Positions 44,589-57,446 of a DNA stretch of 64,000 nucleotides are shown here, one piece after another (position 1 is the first letter of the stretch; each line of letters opens with the position of its first letter). Below the pieces are notes generated by a model. The model saw only the letters and a program-made list of their open reading frames with translations, was not told where the DNA came from and did no database searches. Origin of the DNA: Cerrena zonata. Taxonomy: Eukaryota > Basidiomycota > Agaricomycetes > Polyporales > Cerrenaceae. The DNA lies in the NCBI GenBank assembly GCA_038087015.1, contig JASBNA010000003.1, positions 2,294,001 through 2,358,000 on the forward strand. Direction: 5' to 3'. The position numbers were made by a program, and so were the translations under genes.

Positions 44589-46255
44589 TTAGTAGCACTG
44601 AGAGTAGTCTGCAAGGAAATTGAGGATGAGAAATCAATTTCTAATGCCATCGAGCGAAAATTTATACTCACAGTCGTTGACTGCGTGGCAAGGTGAAGCC
44701 CGAAGCACAAGCAGTGGGACCAGAATATCCAATACCACCACATTGACCCCATTGAGCAACGGTTCCAGAACCATCAGTAGGAGCAGGAGAGCCGACTGAA
44801 GTGCTAGCAGGACTAGCAGGAGGGCTTCCGCCGGAGGAAGTGGTGCTGAAGGTGGACCCGATGGGACCGAACTTGATGTTAGAGTAAGTGACCTGAGCGT
44901 TGCCGCTCTGGCTTTCGACGTCGGCGGGGACACCAGATGAGGTTGGGCATGGACCACGGTTGACACCGGGTGCACTGGGGTCGGCATCGGTGGGGTAGTC
45001 AGAGTCGAGCCAGAGCATTTGAGCAGCGTAGTCATCCCAAACGGAGAGGGCGAGGACCATTCCGGCGTCGAGAGCATCACCCATCTTGGCGATACCACCG
45101 AGGGTCTGGTAGTAGTTGGTGTCACCGAATACCTCCTTTTGTTGAGAGCAGAAGTCATCGGTGATTGAGTTGACGGGGTCAATGCCATCGATGGCGACCT
45201 TGGAGTTCTGAATGACTTGACCATTCTGTACGTAGAGGCGGCGAATTTCTGAAAGAGCACCAGTAGTGGTGTTATCTGCGGTGACGAACTGGGTAACGAT
45301 GGTGAACTTCGAGGATGTGTCGACTGTGAGACCAGGACCGAGGAAAGTCTGGTCGCCCATACGCCAGGAGTTGAAGTCACAACCGTCCTTGTCGCAAATA
45401 CCATCGTAACGCTCGTCACCGTCACCACAGTCAGTGCCTGAGCAACGTGTCTGACCATCGGCGTTACAAACGTGAGGGGTATAAGCAGCGGCTTGAGAGT
45501 TGGCTTCCCAGATATCCATCTCACTGCAGCAGGTACCGTATTCACCGGAACCAGAGTTAGCAGAAGTTCCGTTCCAGCCAAGGATGTTAGCCTAAAGAGC
45601 GAATATTAGCATTGTTGAAAGGCTATATTGTTGAGGAATGACTGACCTCTCCGTTAATGAACTTGATGTCGTGGGGACATTGAGAGTCACAGTAACCAGT
45701 ACCATATTTGGCACCCGCTTTGTTGGTGGGGAACTTGGACATACCACCGTCCGCGTCCATCTGAACAAGGTATACGGCGCCGTTCAAACCACATGGGAGT
45801 TGAGACATGTCAACGTCGAAGGAGAACTCTTGGTTCTTCAACTTGAACATCTGGTACTCAGTGTCTGAACCAGGGGCGAGAAGATAGACACGAGAGCCGA
45901 CGTTGCTACCAGTGACAAACTTGAGGGTGAGGGCGTTGCCGGAGGTGGTAATACCATAAGTGCCGCTGTAGTCTGCACCGTCGAGAGCGCAGTTCGAGGC
46001 GCAGGTGGTGGGATCTGGGCAAAGGGAAGCGTCCCATTCGTTACCTGTGTAGCAGTTGGTGTAGCCACTGGTAGTGTGCAACCAACGCCAGTTGGCATCG
46101 AGTGTCACAGCAGAGCTTTGGGTGGTGCAAGACCCGCCGGCGGTACACTCCTGGACAGAGATTGTGGGATGGGTCTCAGCCGTCTGTGTACCAGCCTGTT
46201 GACCGTAAACAGTGGCGAGGAACGCGAAGGAAATAAGTGCTGCGGTGCGGAACAT
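44589..46255 (-). CDS. GH7 cellobiohydrolase (Cel7) with frameshifted C-terminal CBM1
   Basis: Secreted cellulase that releases cellobiose from reducing chain ends. ATG at 46255: [18 protein letters not shown] signal peptide, mature [19 protein letters not shown]7 features: [27 protein letters not shown]-equivalent [17 protein letters not shown], and [14 protein letters not shown] with nucleophile and acid/base Glu in ExDxxE. Then [17 protein letters not shown] and [18 protein letters not shown]. One intron near 45595-45645. A Ser/Pro/Thr linker leads to CBM1: [19 protein letters not shown]. An extra T near 44690 then shifts the frame before the next Cys, so the last two cysteines and the aromatic end are lost; the ancestral stop lies at 44589-44591 after a small intron. 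The shifted, spliced frame would end at 44554. Confidence 0.92.
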
Positions 46256-46497
46256 TTCTACATTGACAATGAGAGATGTTTATACATAAGCGGAGAAAGT
46301 TTACATACTGTGATGGGAATGTTCGAATGTTGAGAAGACCGTTATACCAAAGCGATGACCCTATGAGAGCGAAATGTCTGTCAGCAGCTAACCAATTTAT
46401 CAGAGATATGCAAGTACTCACAAAGGGCCTATGCGACTTGGAGTGTTTGCAATCGAGTAGCTCTCTGGCTCTGACTTTTTCAGATCGAAATGAGCAT

Positions 46498-46505
46498 CTT
46501 ATATA
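46498..46505 (-). promoter_or_regulatory. TATA box of the cellobiohydrolase gene, with 5'-leader introns downstream
   Basis: TATATAAG on the minus strand, 243 bases before the ATG. The long leader holds two likely introns: GTGAGTACTT to CTCATAG (about 46362-46424) and GTATGTAAAC to AATGTAG, ending right at the start codon context. Confidence 0.45.
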
Positions 46506-46511
46506 GTACAT

Positions 46512-47878
46512 TCGTTGCTGGGTAGCATACTATGCGAAGACCGTAAGGCTCAGCCGGCAAAGAGGCGGAGAAAGGGATCCACTAGCATTATCCGATATTC
46601 AGGAGTCATCACCACAAAGAATAGGTCTGGCCTCCCTAGGAAAGACATAACTAGAATCCTGCCGTGTAGCCGAAAATATCTGAGGTCACATTGAACGGGA
46701 GGAGGGTTATTTTCGTGTGCTTGGATGATGTCTATTTTTGAAATCCAGGTCATCCACGTCGTTGGGGAGTTTAAGCGCATGTCTAATAGTATGGGAACCT
46801 TGGGTCAACTGGACCTGACGGAGATCTTCGCAAACGGTTAAACATCGGCGGGAGTTGAGGAAGAAGTCGCATTATGACAGCAAAACTCGGGACAAGTTCG
46901 TTCACTAGCATGACACCTCAGAATTTTCCGAAGTAAAGAAATAAGAAAGCCCAGTTTACAGTGAGGAAAGCAAAAACGTCTTTCATGAGCATACCAACGC
47001 AGCTTTGGAGAAGTGAGTAAGTGTCGCTATAAGCGTCTAATGTAGACAAAGCAAGAAAAGCTCATACCATATCTGGAAATATACTACTACAAAAGGCAAG
47101 TACCCCAAACATTCACGACTTTCTTCCCACCTCCAACTTCTACCGGCATGGCACCTACAACCAGGTATGTTCACTGGTCCGTCACGGGTTCATCACGAGA
47201 ACAGGACATATGCATACACTGTTGCTAAGCCCCATCGGATGCTCAAGAATACGGAACCTTTTGGCTTACAGGCTTCTGTTCCCCCGTTCGCGATGAACCT
47301 TCCTGTCAGGGCCATGTAAATGACCAGAGAACGGACCGACGTTGTACACTCCGTTGACGACCTATTGAAATATATGCTTAACTATTCAAACAAGTACCCC
47401 ACCCGGGTTATTTACCCCACTTCTTGAATGTTTTCCTACCTTCGATCTCCACATGTCAACGATTGATAATCCAGCAACGGCCCGTGTTACAAGAGGCGAA
47501 CAAGAGGTTACATATGCTAGGCAAGTTTCTCATTTATCTTGGCAATCCTATCAGCACATTGACCATATAGTATCTTATTATTATAAAGCTGACGTTTGTG
47601 ATCTGGTTGGCACTCTGGATTCAATTGAGGCTCCATGATTTGATGACGTCATGGGCGTACAAACATGAATCCGACTTCGATGTTTACTATACCAGGTTAG
47701 TCATACCATTCATAGTCCAAAAGTGACATCGTATCTTCCTTCCATGCACCAATTCTTGCTTCCTCTGTCAGCTCACAAATGTTTACTTCCCTGCAATCCG
47801 TCAATAGCACCATCACTGACGACATCTCTGGTCCACAGGCGTACGCGATGAGATATAAAAGTCGCAGAAGAGTAAGGA
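46512..47878. other. Intergenic, no convincing gene
   Basis: About 1.4 kb between the cellulase promoter and the DUF2235 gene. A plus-strand frame at 47453-47638 begins MSTIDNPATARVTRGEQEV but has no partner exons. Nothing else is seen. Confidence 0.4.
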
Positions 47879-50102
47879 ATGTCCCCCATTCATATCGCAA
47901 TGGCGGCACCAAAAACTCCCATGTCTGAGTCGCCAGATACGATTGCTGAAAGTCCGAGTCGGTTTTCTACTTTTTCTTCCCAGCAGACTCTTGGTGATTG
48001 CGGTCGTGAAAATTCTGACCACCAATTTCCCAACGGGAAGAACCATGCCCAGCCTTGGGGCGAAGCCAAGAAAATCTGGATTCCCTCTGAGCATTCAAAT
48101 CGCAATAGAACCCTCATCTTATGTTTTGACGGCACGGGTGATCATTTCGATTCCGATGTAAGTGGTTCGGAGAATGCAGTCCTTACGAGTGCTGACCATC
48201 AATTCAGAATTCGAATGTCGTCCAATTGGTCTCGACGCTGAAGAAAGATGATGTATCGAAACAACTCGTCTATTACCAAGCAGGTATCGGTACCTACGCC
48301 GACCCTATCCTCAAGACCCCTATATTCGAAGCCGTTTCTAGGGTACTGGATGAGATGCTAGCAACCAATCTATCCAGTCATATTAAAGGTTAGCGGGATG
48401 ATGCCGTTTTGCATGTAGATGCTCATGGGGAATATCTCTATTATAGCCGGCTACAATTTCCTCATGCAAAATTGTGAGTTTAAAACGGATTTTCACAAGC
48501 TTAGTCCTCAAATAATATTTTCATAGATACGTTTGGAGACAAGATATGCATATTTGGCTTCTCCAGGGGAGCGTACACTGCCCGCGCTCTAGCAGGAATG
48601 CTCCAAAAAGTATACTTTTCATTCAGTTCAGCCGTATACATATTGAAACAATCATCCCAGGTCGGGCTGTTATCTCCCCACAATTTTCAACAAATCCCGT
48701 TCGCATACGATATGTACAAACGCGAAGACGAGGAAGGGTTCGAATTATCCGAAACCTTCAAACGCACATTCTGTCGTGATGTCACAGTGGACTTCCTCGG
48801 TGTTTGGTATGTATCGATACTATCTACCCCAAGCAGATACACGTTCTGAGACGCTTCAAATTACTAGGGACACTGTTGCTTCAGTTGGCTTGATACCTCG
48901 ATATCTGCCTTTTATAGCTGAAAACAATGGTATTCGCCACTTGAGGCATGCTTTAGCCCTCGATGAGCGTCGAATCAAATTCTTGCCTAACTATTGTGTC
49001 GACCCCGTCAAAAAACGAGAAAAGAAACCGGACGCTAGACCAGGCAACAAACAACGATCCCTGTCTAAGGAGTATGAGGATATGGTTAATGAAGAGGACC
49101 ATCAACTGACCGACGTACTTGAAGTCTGGTTTCCAGGTGTCCATGCTGGTATAATTTTTCCGTTCTTTGATAATAGAGCACTATAATAAGGCTTCGTTTA
49201 TTAGATGTCGGCGGAGGTTCCGTCAAAAACGACACGCCATCCGCACTCTCACGCATCCCTTTACGATGGATGATTCGCCAATGTTTCGAATGTAACACTG
49301 GGATGATCTTCGACGCTATCATGCTCCAGCAACTCGGTTTAGCCATCTATTTGGACGACAATACAGGTGAACCCGCTCTGGTAGACAAGATCGAGCGCCT
49401 ACCAGCCGAATATCGCAAATGCACACAACGCGAATGGAACAAAAACATGTTCTTCGCGATTCTACGACTCATATGGGCGTTCTTGACCTACCGATTTTTC
49501 ATTCTCCTCTCCCTCCTCCGTTTGGCCAGAAGACATCCCGCTCGGCACACACATGTTTCCAAACGGAGTAAATTCAAACGCAAGGTATTGCCCGCTCGAC
49601 ACGACCCTTCGTCCTGCAAGTTGCAATATCACGATCGTGACGAGGCCTGTAAACACGAGGCCGAAGAAGAGAGGAAGGACGCACTCAGTCCCTTATATGA
49701 TCAGCTCAACGCTGCTTGGATTTGGCATATACTGGAATGGATACCTCAAAAGGTGAAGAAGCAGAAAGCAATTGCTAGAGGATGGGAAAAGGGTGGCTAT
49801 CATTGGGTGTAGGTCGTTAAGTCTGATCTTGTCGCTTTTATGTCTGACCGTCCGACTGTAGGTGGAACAGGGGCCAAGGGCGTAAGATCGTCAAGGACGA
49901 AATGGACGAAGGATTGAAAGTCCACCGATCCGTGAAAACAAGGCTCGAAGCGGGAGAAGCCTTCGTTGATGGATCGTATGAGCCAAAAGTTCGACCTAAT
50001 CTTCATTCAAGAGAGAATGCTCCTGATTCCCGAGAGCCAAAGATGTTGCCACACGAAGAGTGGAATGTCGATGAACCAGTACATTGGGAATGGGTTGCTT
50101 GA
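47879..50102 (+). CDS. DUF2235 alpha/beta hydrolase (Tle1-like phospholipase fold)
   Basis: DUF2235 proteins are widespread in mushrooms; the bacterial relatives (Tle1) are phospholipases. ATG at 47879, with later in-frame Met at 47897 and 47921 also possible. Conserved features: RTLILCFDGTGDHFDSD (first strand with GTG), NSNVVQLVSTLKKDD, LVYYQAGIGTYADP, and the nucleophile elbow ICIFGFSRGAYTARALAGML with GFSRG. VDFLGVWDTVASVG supplies the catalytic Asp, and DVGGG the region before the His. The C-terminal part is charged, with a hydrophobic stretch FLTYRFFILLSLLRL that could be a membrane anchor, followed by a basic segment. About seven exons; ends VHWEWVA at 50102. Function in fungi is not established. 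Confidence 0.82.
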
Positions 50103-50240
50103 AAGGCTGATTGAGGGCTCGCGTAGCATTGTCATTGAGTTGAAACTAAAGTGTGTACAAATAGTGGCCTATATTAGTACTTGCGAATGTTATATACGCG
50201 TGCAATATCCAATACGAATGTCCGTTTTCGACATCTGTCC

Positions 50241-52030
50241 TTATAAGCGATCTTTAAAATCCAAGTTGAATTCTCGTCCGATGAGCATCCGCCTTATTTC
50301 CTGAGTTCCAGCCCCCACAGCGTATAGTCGCGAATCACGAAGAATACGCCCCATAGGATAATCTACACATCAACCATGAATGTTTAGTGACAGTATCGCA
50401 AAAAACACAAGACCTACCGTTGATATAACCGTTACCTCCAAGACATTGCATGGCCTCCAAAGCGACCTCAATAGCTTTCTCTGTTGAATAGAGAATCGCA
50501 CCAGCGCAGTCCTAAACCTTAGGTAAGCCTCTATTCATGAAAGCCACATGGATCAGGGATACATACTCTACGGCTGACTTTACCAGCATCGCAGGCTCGT
50601 GCAACAGCGTAGACATACGATCGAGATGCATTCATGCTGGTGTACATGTCCGCAATTTTGCCTACGATGGGATAGAACTCAATCAGACCAGACAGACTAT
50701 ATGTACATGAACGACTAATAAACATACCTTGCATAAGCTGGAACGATCCAATAGGCTGGCCAAATTGTTTACGATCATGAACATATTCGATTGCATAGTC
50801 AAATGCGGCTTGCATCAACCTGTGGATGGCGTCTGCGTAAGCTCCGGATGGTCAATGGTTTGGCATGGATCCGATTCATACCCAAGGGGTCCGCCACTCA
50901 ACACGAGTCGTTCAAGATCGAGCCCCGACATTAGGACACCTGCACCTTTGTTCACTTCGCCAAGAACATTCTCTGGGGTTGGAGACCTGCATTAGCATAA
51001 TTATAAGGGCAATAAATACACAAAATATACCTTCTGGAACAAAACAATCTTCAAAAACGAGTTCACAGGTATCACTACCTCTCATGCCGAATTTATCCAG
51101 TTTCTGATGGGTAGAGAATCCTGCAAATCCCTTCTCGATGATAAAAGCTGTGATTCCTTTTGACCCCTTCTCCGGTGCTGTCTTTGCATAAACCACCAAC
51201 GTTGACGCAGAAGGTCCATTCGTAATCCTATACGGCAACAATAATGAGAAATTCATCTCGCTTAAGATAACAATAAACGTACCAGAACTTGTTGCCATTT
51301 AGCTTGTAACCACCATCGACTTTGTCCGCTCGTAGTTTCATACTGACAACGTCACTTCCACTACCAGGTTCACTCATGGCTAAGCTTCCGACTTTCTTCC
51401 CTGATACGAGGTCTGGAAGATATTTCTCTTTCTGAGATTTTGTTCCCCATCTATGGATCTTGTAAACGCATCAGTTCGGTCTTCTACTTCATAGAAATGT
51501 GAGACACACCTGGTTGACACATAGATTCGAATGTGCGCCATAGGAAAGTGCAACAGAGCCGGACGCTCGCGAAAGCTCTTCCATAGCAAGTGTGTGATTG
51601 AAGTAGCCAAGCTCTAGGCCTCCGTACTCGGGTGATACTGTGATACCTAGGAGACCCATAGATCCCATCTTCTCCCAAAGGTCCTATAGGGCACACAAGG
51701 TCCGAGATTAGTCCTATCAAATATGTCTTCGTGTTGTAGAACACACCGAAGGGAAGTTATTGCTTCTGTCAATATCTGCCGCTCTAGGTGCAACTTCCTT
51801 CTCTGCAAATTCGGTGACAGCATTGCGAAACTATTCTCACATTAGAACTAGCACATAATTTCCTCATTCCATTATCTACGGACCTCAGCTTGCTCCTCCG
51901 TCAATCCTGCTATATTCGCGTTATAGAACGAGGCATGTCTCCGTTGTGCCAACTGTGAACGAATCGCATTACGAGCGACCGAGGTGATGCTTCTTCTTGT
52001 TAATGATTGAAGAGAGACTGAGAAAGACAT
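50241..52030 (-). CDS. Isovaleryl-CoA dehydrogenase, mitochondrial
   Basis: FAD acyl-CoA dehydrogenase of leucine breakdown (isovaleryl-CoA to 3-methylcrotonyl-CoA). ATG at 52030 gives a basic mitochondrial presequence, [20 protein letters not shown]. Core: [117 protein letters not shown] carries the Glu used as catalytic base in isovaleryl-type enzymes. Then [32 protein letters not shown], and [17 protein letters not shown] to the stop at 50241. At least eight short introns, one inside GPLG|LMQ. Convergent with the DUF2235 gene, 138 bp between stops. Confidence 0.92.
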
Positions 52031-52381
52031 GAAGTACTACGTTCAAATAAACAGTGTATCTCACGAGCCGTGGAAGTAGTTGTGGGGAAAGGTTCAAGAG
52101 CACGAGCGCTACCCCGCATTTTAAGACTAAGATCTAGAGATCCGTCCGAGAACTTCGGTAATCAAAACAACGTCATCACAGGTCTCAACATTTTGAACAA
52201 CCACAGTTTGTTCGCAAAAACAGATGATATTCGGTTGTGAACCAGTCAACATAAATACAAATACTGAGTAACATATTTAGTCAATATGTAGTGCGTTAGT
52301 TGAAGCAAAAAGTATTTGGTATACTGCTTCAAGTTGTAACTCGAGTAGAGACACCGACATGTATTTTAGCTGGCGGAACAG
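52031..52381. other. Intergenic, no gene seen
   Basis: About 350 bases: promoter side of the dehydrogenase and 3' flank of the transporter. Nothing recognisable. Confidence 0.35.
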
Positions 52382-54484
52382 TTATCGAGCCTAATATGTA
52401 TGATGTGAGCAAATAGGGATATATTGTATACGACGTGATAGCTTTACTCACTTTCAAGTTACGCTTTGCTCTAAGCTTCGGCCCAACATAGATAACAAAG
52501 ATAATGAGCGGGACATTGAGGAAACACAACAATCCTAGGATAACATAGGTCCACCCCATTCCAACTCCTTTGATGATAAGATCTATAACAGAGACTAGAG
52601 CAGCTGCAAGACCACAACGGACGAAATTATTCTGGCAAGCAGCGAGTAAGTATGATGCGGGACGTTCTAGTTTATGTACGTACGCATGCAGTGATTGATG
52701 AGCCCTGTGTAGGAAGCAGATCAACAAGGAGTGTCTGCGCTCCGTTGAGAATGGCAATTCCACAGTATCCCACTATGATCTCAATCAGCCGACGAGCCAA
52801 AAGGAATGACGTGTAGCTTCTTACCGAGGAAAAGGAGGATAAGCGGACCGGCTAAGTTGACTGCCTTCTCTAAACACCATCCATAGCCTATACATGCTGC
52901 AGCTAGAATGCCCAAATAGATAGGCATGGACCTGAACCTTGCGACTTCGACTGGGAAATCTTCGTCTTTGATATTGATGGATTCAACCGTTCTTCCTTGT
53001 GCCAGAAGTTTCTTCTCGTAGCTGGCCTTGACACTCCGATATTCCCTATCAAGAACCTTTCCGGTAACGATACTACCTACGACAGAGCCGCCGCCTATGG
53101 TCAGGAAGCATAGGCCGATGTCTGTAGTATTCAAGAAGGGATACACTTCGCTGAAAAGGGATGATATGCTCGCGATTACGCCGAAGAATACTGCATTTAT
53201 TATCGCGTTAGAGAGGAGAATAGCATCTACGTCGAGATTGAGAAAAATCTTGAATGGGTTCGCTAAAGGTTTTGGTGGCGGGCGTTCGCTTTTGCTGTCC
53301 TGGTTTCGATGTCCAACAATGGGTATAAGTGCGCGTGCATAACGAGGTGGCGGTATACTGCCATCACCGACCATAGCCCGCAGAGTCTCAGGAAAGAATC
53401 TAAATTTTTGAATGAGTCAAGGCGCGAGAATGATAGTGAACTCAGACTTACAACAACATTACTGTGAACCATACCCCGGAACAGATACAAAGGAACCAGA
53501 AGATAGCCCTATCATCGATTGCTGTGAGTAACGGATGGATTACGAAGCGTTCTGAGATTACCTCCATCCTAGACCTTGTACAAGACCACCGCCAATAACA
53601 GGAGCTATACAGGGGCCAAACTGTAGCACAAAGCGGTTAGGAGCATATTGCCTAGAAAAGTTAGATGGCCTACTTACTGTGGGACCGATGCTATACAATC
53701 CATAAAATCCTGCACGCTCTGATTGGGCGGCGATGTCCGCTATAACACCCGCACCTATGTAATGGCATCAGCCAACCGTTGTGAGTCACATCTTATCGTG
53801 GAGTGGGAGTTCTGACCAATTGCAATAGTGCTTGCGGAACCGAAGGCCTGGACACAACGTAGTAACATCAAGAGCCAGTAAGCATTCGTGGGGGTCAGAG
53901 CGAGACCGACGCAGGAGAGTGCGAGGATGAAGAGGCATGCGAGAAATACAAGTCGTCGGCCCCATCTATCACAAATGGGTCCCCATATCATAGGGCCTAT
54001 AAGAGTACGAACATTAGATTTATTGACCGTAGTTATGATATGGAAACTAGACATACCGACACCTTGCAATACCATATAAACGGTGACGGTCAGATTCATC
54101 AGCTCGATAGACTTATGAAACTCCTGGGCCATGGTTGGTATAGCAGGAAAATAACCACTCGATGCTAGAGGGCTGTAGAGCAGGTTTTGAGCCTCAGTTC
54201 GTAAATCAAGAGCAAGAAGGGTACCTAAAAATCCCGCCAATGGCGGCCAAAATAACGATGAACCATTTCTCGTTCTTAGTGAAAGAACTGTAAGGTCTTT
54301 CCACTTCCGCTGCCTGAGTTTGTGGTTCTGTATCACTGTCAGCGGCGATGGAAGTTTTTCTATCCTCTAATATCGTAACGGGCGGCTTGCCACCAGAAGA
54401 ATCGTGAGGCGTAACTGCCTCTTTGGGTATATTTTGCACATGTTCGTCAACGTTCTGCGACGTTGGGTCGCTCGAACTTGTCAT
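52382..54484 (-). CDS. MFS transporter, DHA1-type (12-helix drug:H+ antiporter-like)
   Basis: Plasma-membrane exporter candidate. ATG at 54484 starts a long hydrophilic N-terminus (MTSSSDPTSQNVDEHVQNIP) before the first helix WFIVILAAIGGIF. Signature motifs: GPMIWGPICDRWGRR (motif A, loop 2-3), RCVQAFGSASTIAIG, and FGPCIAPVIGGGL (motif C, antiporter). A central cytosolic loop (HRNQDSKSERPPPKPLANPF) separates the two halves, and GGGSVVGSIVTGKVLDRE is the second-half motif-A equivalent. With a final intron (GTGAGT to TATTAG) the stop is at 52382; without it the frame would run to 52329. About eight introns. Substrate unknown. Confidence 0.87.
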
Positions 54485-54913
54485 GATAGTAAATCTAAAG
54501 AGACGTTAGTGGTGGTGGTGGCCGTTACTTCTGACTTGATACGTTGGGTTTATATATGAATGTCATATTAGGATGTGAACTTCGAAGCTCTCCGAACGCC
54601 CGATCGGCCGACAGGTGACGTGGAAGCGAGATAAGATTAGATACTTACTTTGAAGTTGCAGTTGAATCAAGGCCCAAGGTACCCAATTGCAAGTTTTCAG
54701 AAAAATCGCTTGCAATGTGTTTGAGTTTGAAAAAATGAAGAGATCTATTATTTTGGGGGCCAGACTGGATATGATAAAAACAAGAGCAGAAACTTCTAGA
54801 GATATAGATAGCGAGCGCAGCAAGCCGGAAGAAACACACAAGACTAAGGGCCAGGCAGAAACACAGAGTATGACAAGAGCGTCGCGGACAACAGCCATCA
54901 TCTTTAGAGTGAG
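54485..54913. other. Intergenic, no gene seen
   Basis: About 430 bases upstream of the transporter; includes a (GGT)n run near 54511-54521. Nothing else recognisable. Confidence 0.35.
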
Positions 54914-55639
54914 TCAACACGCGACAATGGGTGGTGGATATGAGGTGAGGACGCGTGAGTCTGGTTTCATAATGTCGTGGTATACTGGAGAAGATTGGTA
55001 GGAGAAGAACGTCGTTATGCGGCTCAAGACAGAGAGAGACCTGAGGATTTTCATGTTGAAACAGTTCCCAAAGCATTCAGTCTCCCAGTGAGTCTGAAGG
55101 AAATTTGGCGTCGTTGCAGACATTCTATGTGAACAACTACAAGTAAGTACTGATGTACAAGGCATATGATGTGAGGTGTAAACGCACGGTAATTGGCATT
55201 CGGGGCAGCGCGTGTCCGAACAGAATCGCGGAATGGTAAACATCTTTTGTTTACGGAAGACTTCCACTGCCGTGATATGGGCATGCGATTCGCAGTGGTT
55301 ATTCCAGTGGTCGATATCCTCGGGGGATCCCGCAGGAAATCGTTTTCCGTAGATTGCATTAAAAACATGGCAGGCATAACACTCCCACTGTAAAGGCTAG
55401 TTAGCTTGTTATTCCTCCTATCGAGGATGGGTACTAACGCGTGCAGGCTTTTGAAGAACATTAACCTTGCAATAAGGTTGGATCCAGGCATCGTGGAATT
55501 GTGTTTCCGCGAGCCTGTTGATGAGGATTGATGGGATACTTGCAGGTCGCAGCTTTTTGAACGCTCGGGATGCCTTTCCTACAAGCCTGTAGGTGGAGGG
55601 ACCGAAAGAGTAAACAGGGGTGTAAATCTCAGTACGCAT
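54914..55639 (-). CDS. Hypothetical Cys/His-rich protein
   Basis: ATG at 55639 (MRTEIYTPVYSFGPSTYRLV); an upstream in-frame Met lies at 55693. Exon 1 continues RAFKKLRPASIPSILINRLA and ends LQKPAR at a GTTAGT donor. Exon 2 starts after TTTACAG with WECYACHVFNAIYGKRFPAG, then HWNNHCESHAHITAVEVFRK and FCSDTRCPECQLPCVY. The spacing of Cys and His (CYAC, HxxxC, H, CxxxxCxxC) suggests a zinc-binding fold, perhaps nucleic-acid or protein binding, but I recognise no family. The frame stays open to 54914, though an unseen intron may shorten the end. Confidence 0.5.
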
Positions 55640-57446
55640 AGTTGAGTGCGGTGAACGAGGATGGAGGAGTAGGTACGCGTTCTGTAGAAACAAGAAACGA
55701 TGAGAGAGCCAATGCTGTGACGGTAGAGTCGATGCAGGTGGGGTGGAGGTGAGTGAGGAGGAAGCAGGACGCGAGGCTACTTATACCCTCATACCCCTGA
55801 CAAAGAATAGTCAATAGCGGTGGCCGTTACACATGGGTCAAATCCCTTTGTCACTGCACATCATCAAATGCTAAAGGATCTCGCCGAGGGGTTTGACAAT
55901 TGATACTTTAATTAGCATTGACCTATAGAGCTGTGGGAATCAGAGGATGGACCTGTCAAAACGAGGAGGCGGTCAATGCATTTGGCCACGAATTTGAATG
56001 AGGGCCAGAAGAAACGTTGGAATTGAGGGAAAACAATGAGATAATTGTTACGGTATGTTGTTAAGTATTGTCTTCATATGTATTTGTGTCAAGATGTAGT
56101 CATGGCGTTCCATCGATTATCACGAGAGTGTTGCGGACCATCTTCCTTCGTCGGTTCATATGTAAAGATGTTTAGGGCACAGGGGGAGAGTACCTACGCC
56201 ATTGGAAGTCAAAGGCGAGAGCATATATAGATATACGAGCTGAATAATGGGAGACCTAAAAATAATTCTTCATTGTCGTTTGTTTATGTCAAAGACCCAA
56301 GAAAATGGATGCTTACCATTTCAGGGGGTCCAGAATAAGTCGCAAGATCAAGACCGCATCAAGTAACCAGCACTTTAAGATAAAACAAAGAGCAGCAATC
56401 CAAACATCGCGAGACGTCATAGAAGGTTGTAGAGTCTCCTATTTCGGATGGGGATGGTTGGTGGCAAGTTTCTGGAAGTAGACGCCCAGGAGTTTGGTAG
56501 ACACGACATAGAGATTCTGAGTCTTGGCATTGTCAAGAAGTTGCGGAGTTAAGATAGTATCGTACGAACCCTACAATACTGACATCGGCTACACTTCTTG
56601 GCCCTTGACCACCACCATGAACCTCTAGATACCACAAACTTGATGATCCTCAGTTCTATCCTCGGCAACGAGTCAACCTTGAAGTTCCGAATATGTTTTA
56701 CGCTCTTTCTACGAAGCTTCTCCTTGAATCCTTCTGTACTCTTTACGTGTAATCCATCACAGCAAACCCCTTCTAAGTATCCTTGATTCACAGAAGGGTA
56801 CCTACGGAATTCATGTTCCAAACCCGCCGACATTCCGTTCTTGAGTTCTCTCATCGGCTTACTAACCGTCTCCAGCCGCCAGCCTCGATGTCGACATGTG
56901 TCTGTCGTAAACGAGTTCTTATGCGACTAGTCCAACTCCGCCCGTATCCTTTTGGTAACCACCAAAGCCTCGACGAACACAGGTGTCTGTTCATCTGAAT
57001 CATCATCAGGCAATATCGGTGAAAATGTCGTATCGCTGATCGGTACATCATGGAGTGTCCAATCTATCTCGGACCCTTTGGAAAATATGAAGTTCTCTCA
57101 ATTCCAAAGCAAGAACGAAATGACCTCTGCAATGCAGCTTTACTTCGTTAGAAGGTGAGTAGGTGCCAACCGAAGATCGACATGCCGTACGCACGACTGT
57201 TAACGCATCAATCACCTGACAATCTAGTTCTCTGATTGGACAAAGGTGCGGCCCAAAAATAGGTGGGGGAGATATCAATAGCAGGCGGAGCCGGACGTAA
57301 CCTAGAGGTATGATGGACTCTGCAGCGCATTTCGGTCTACAATATGATATTTCGATTCCGCGAACAACTCTTCTTTCAACCTCCAACTCCTCCCTATAAA
57401 ACCTCTCTCTGTAACCCCGTACGATTCCAAGTGACCAGTCCTTATC
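55640..57446. other. Large intergenic region with one or two exon-like stretches
   Basis: About 1.8 kb. On the minus strand two pieces look translated: GLHVKSTEGFKEKLRRKSVK (about 56700-56760), and the acidic segment annotated separately at 56939-57085. I could not join them into a gene model with a start codon. The rest shows nothing. Confidence 0.35.
56939..57085 (-). other. Possible terminal exon of an unresolved gene
   Basis: Minus strand reads ENFIFSKGSEIDWTLHDVPI, then SDTTFSPILPDDDSDEQTPV and FVEALVVTKRIRAELD before TAG at 56939-56941. Composition and the clean stop suggest coding sequence, but the opposite strand is also open here and no upstream exon with a start was found. Confidence 0.28.

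Noticed and set aside
44634..45581. 315-codon minus-strand frame overlapping the cellobiohydrolase
   Set aside because: Thr/Ser/Val-rich shadow of the Cel7 reading frame. Its only real content is the last part of the CBM1 after the frameshift.
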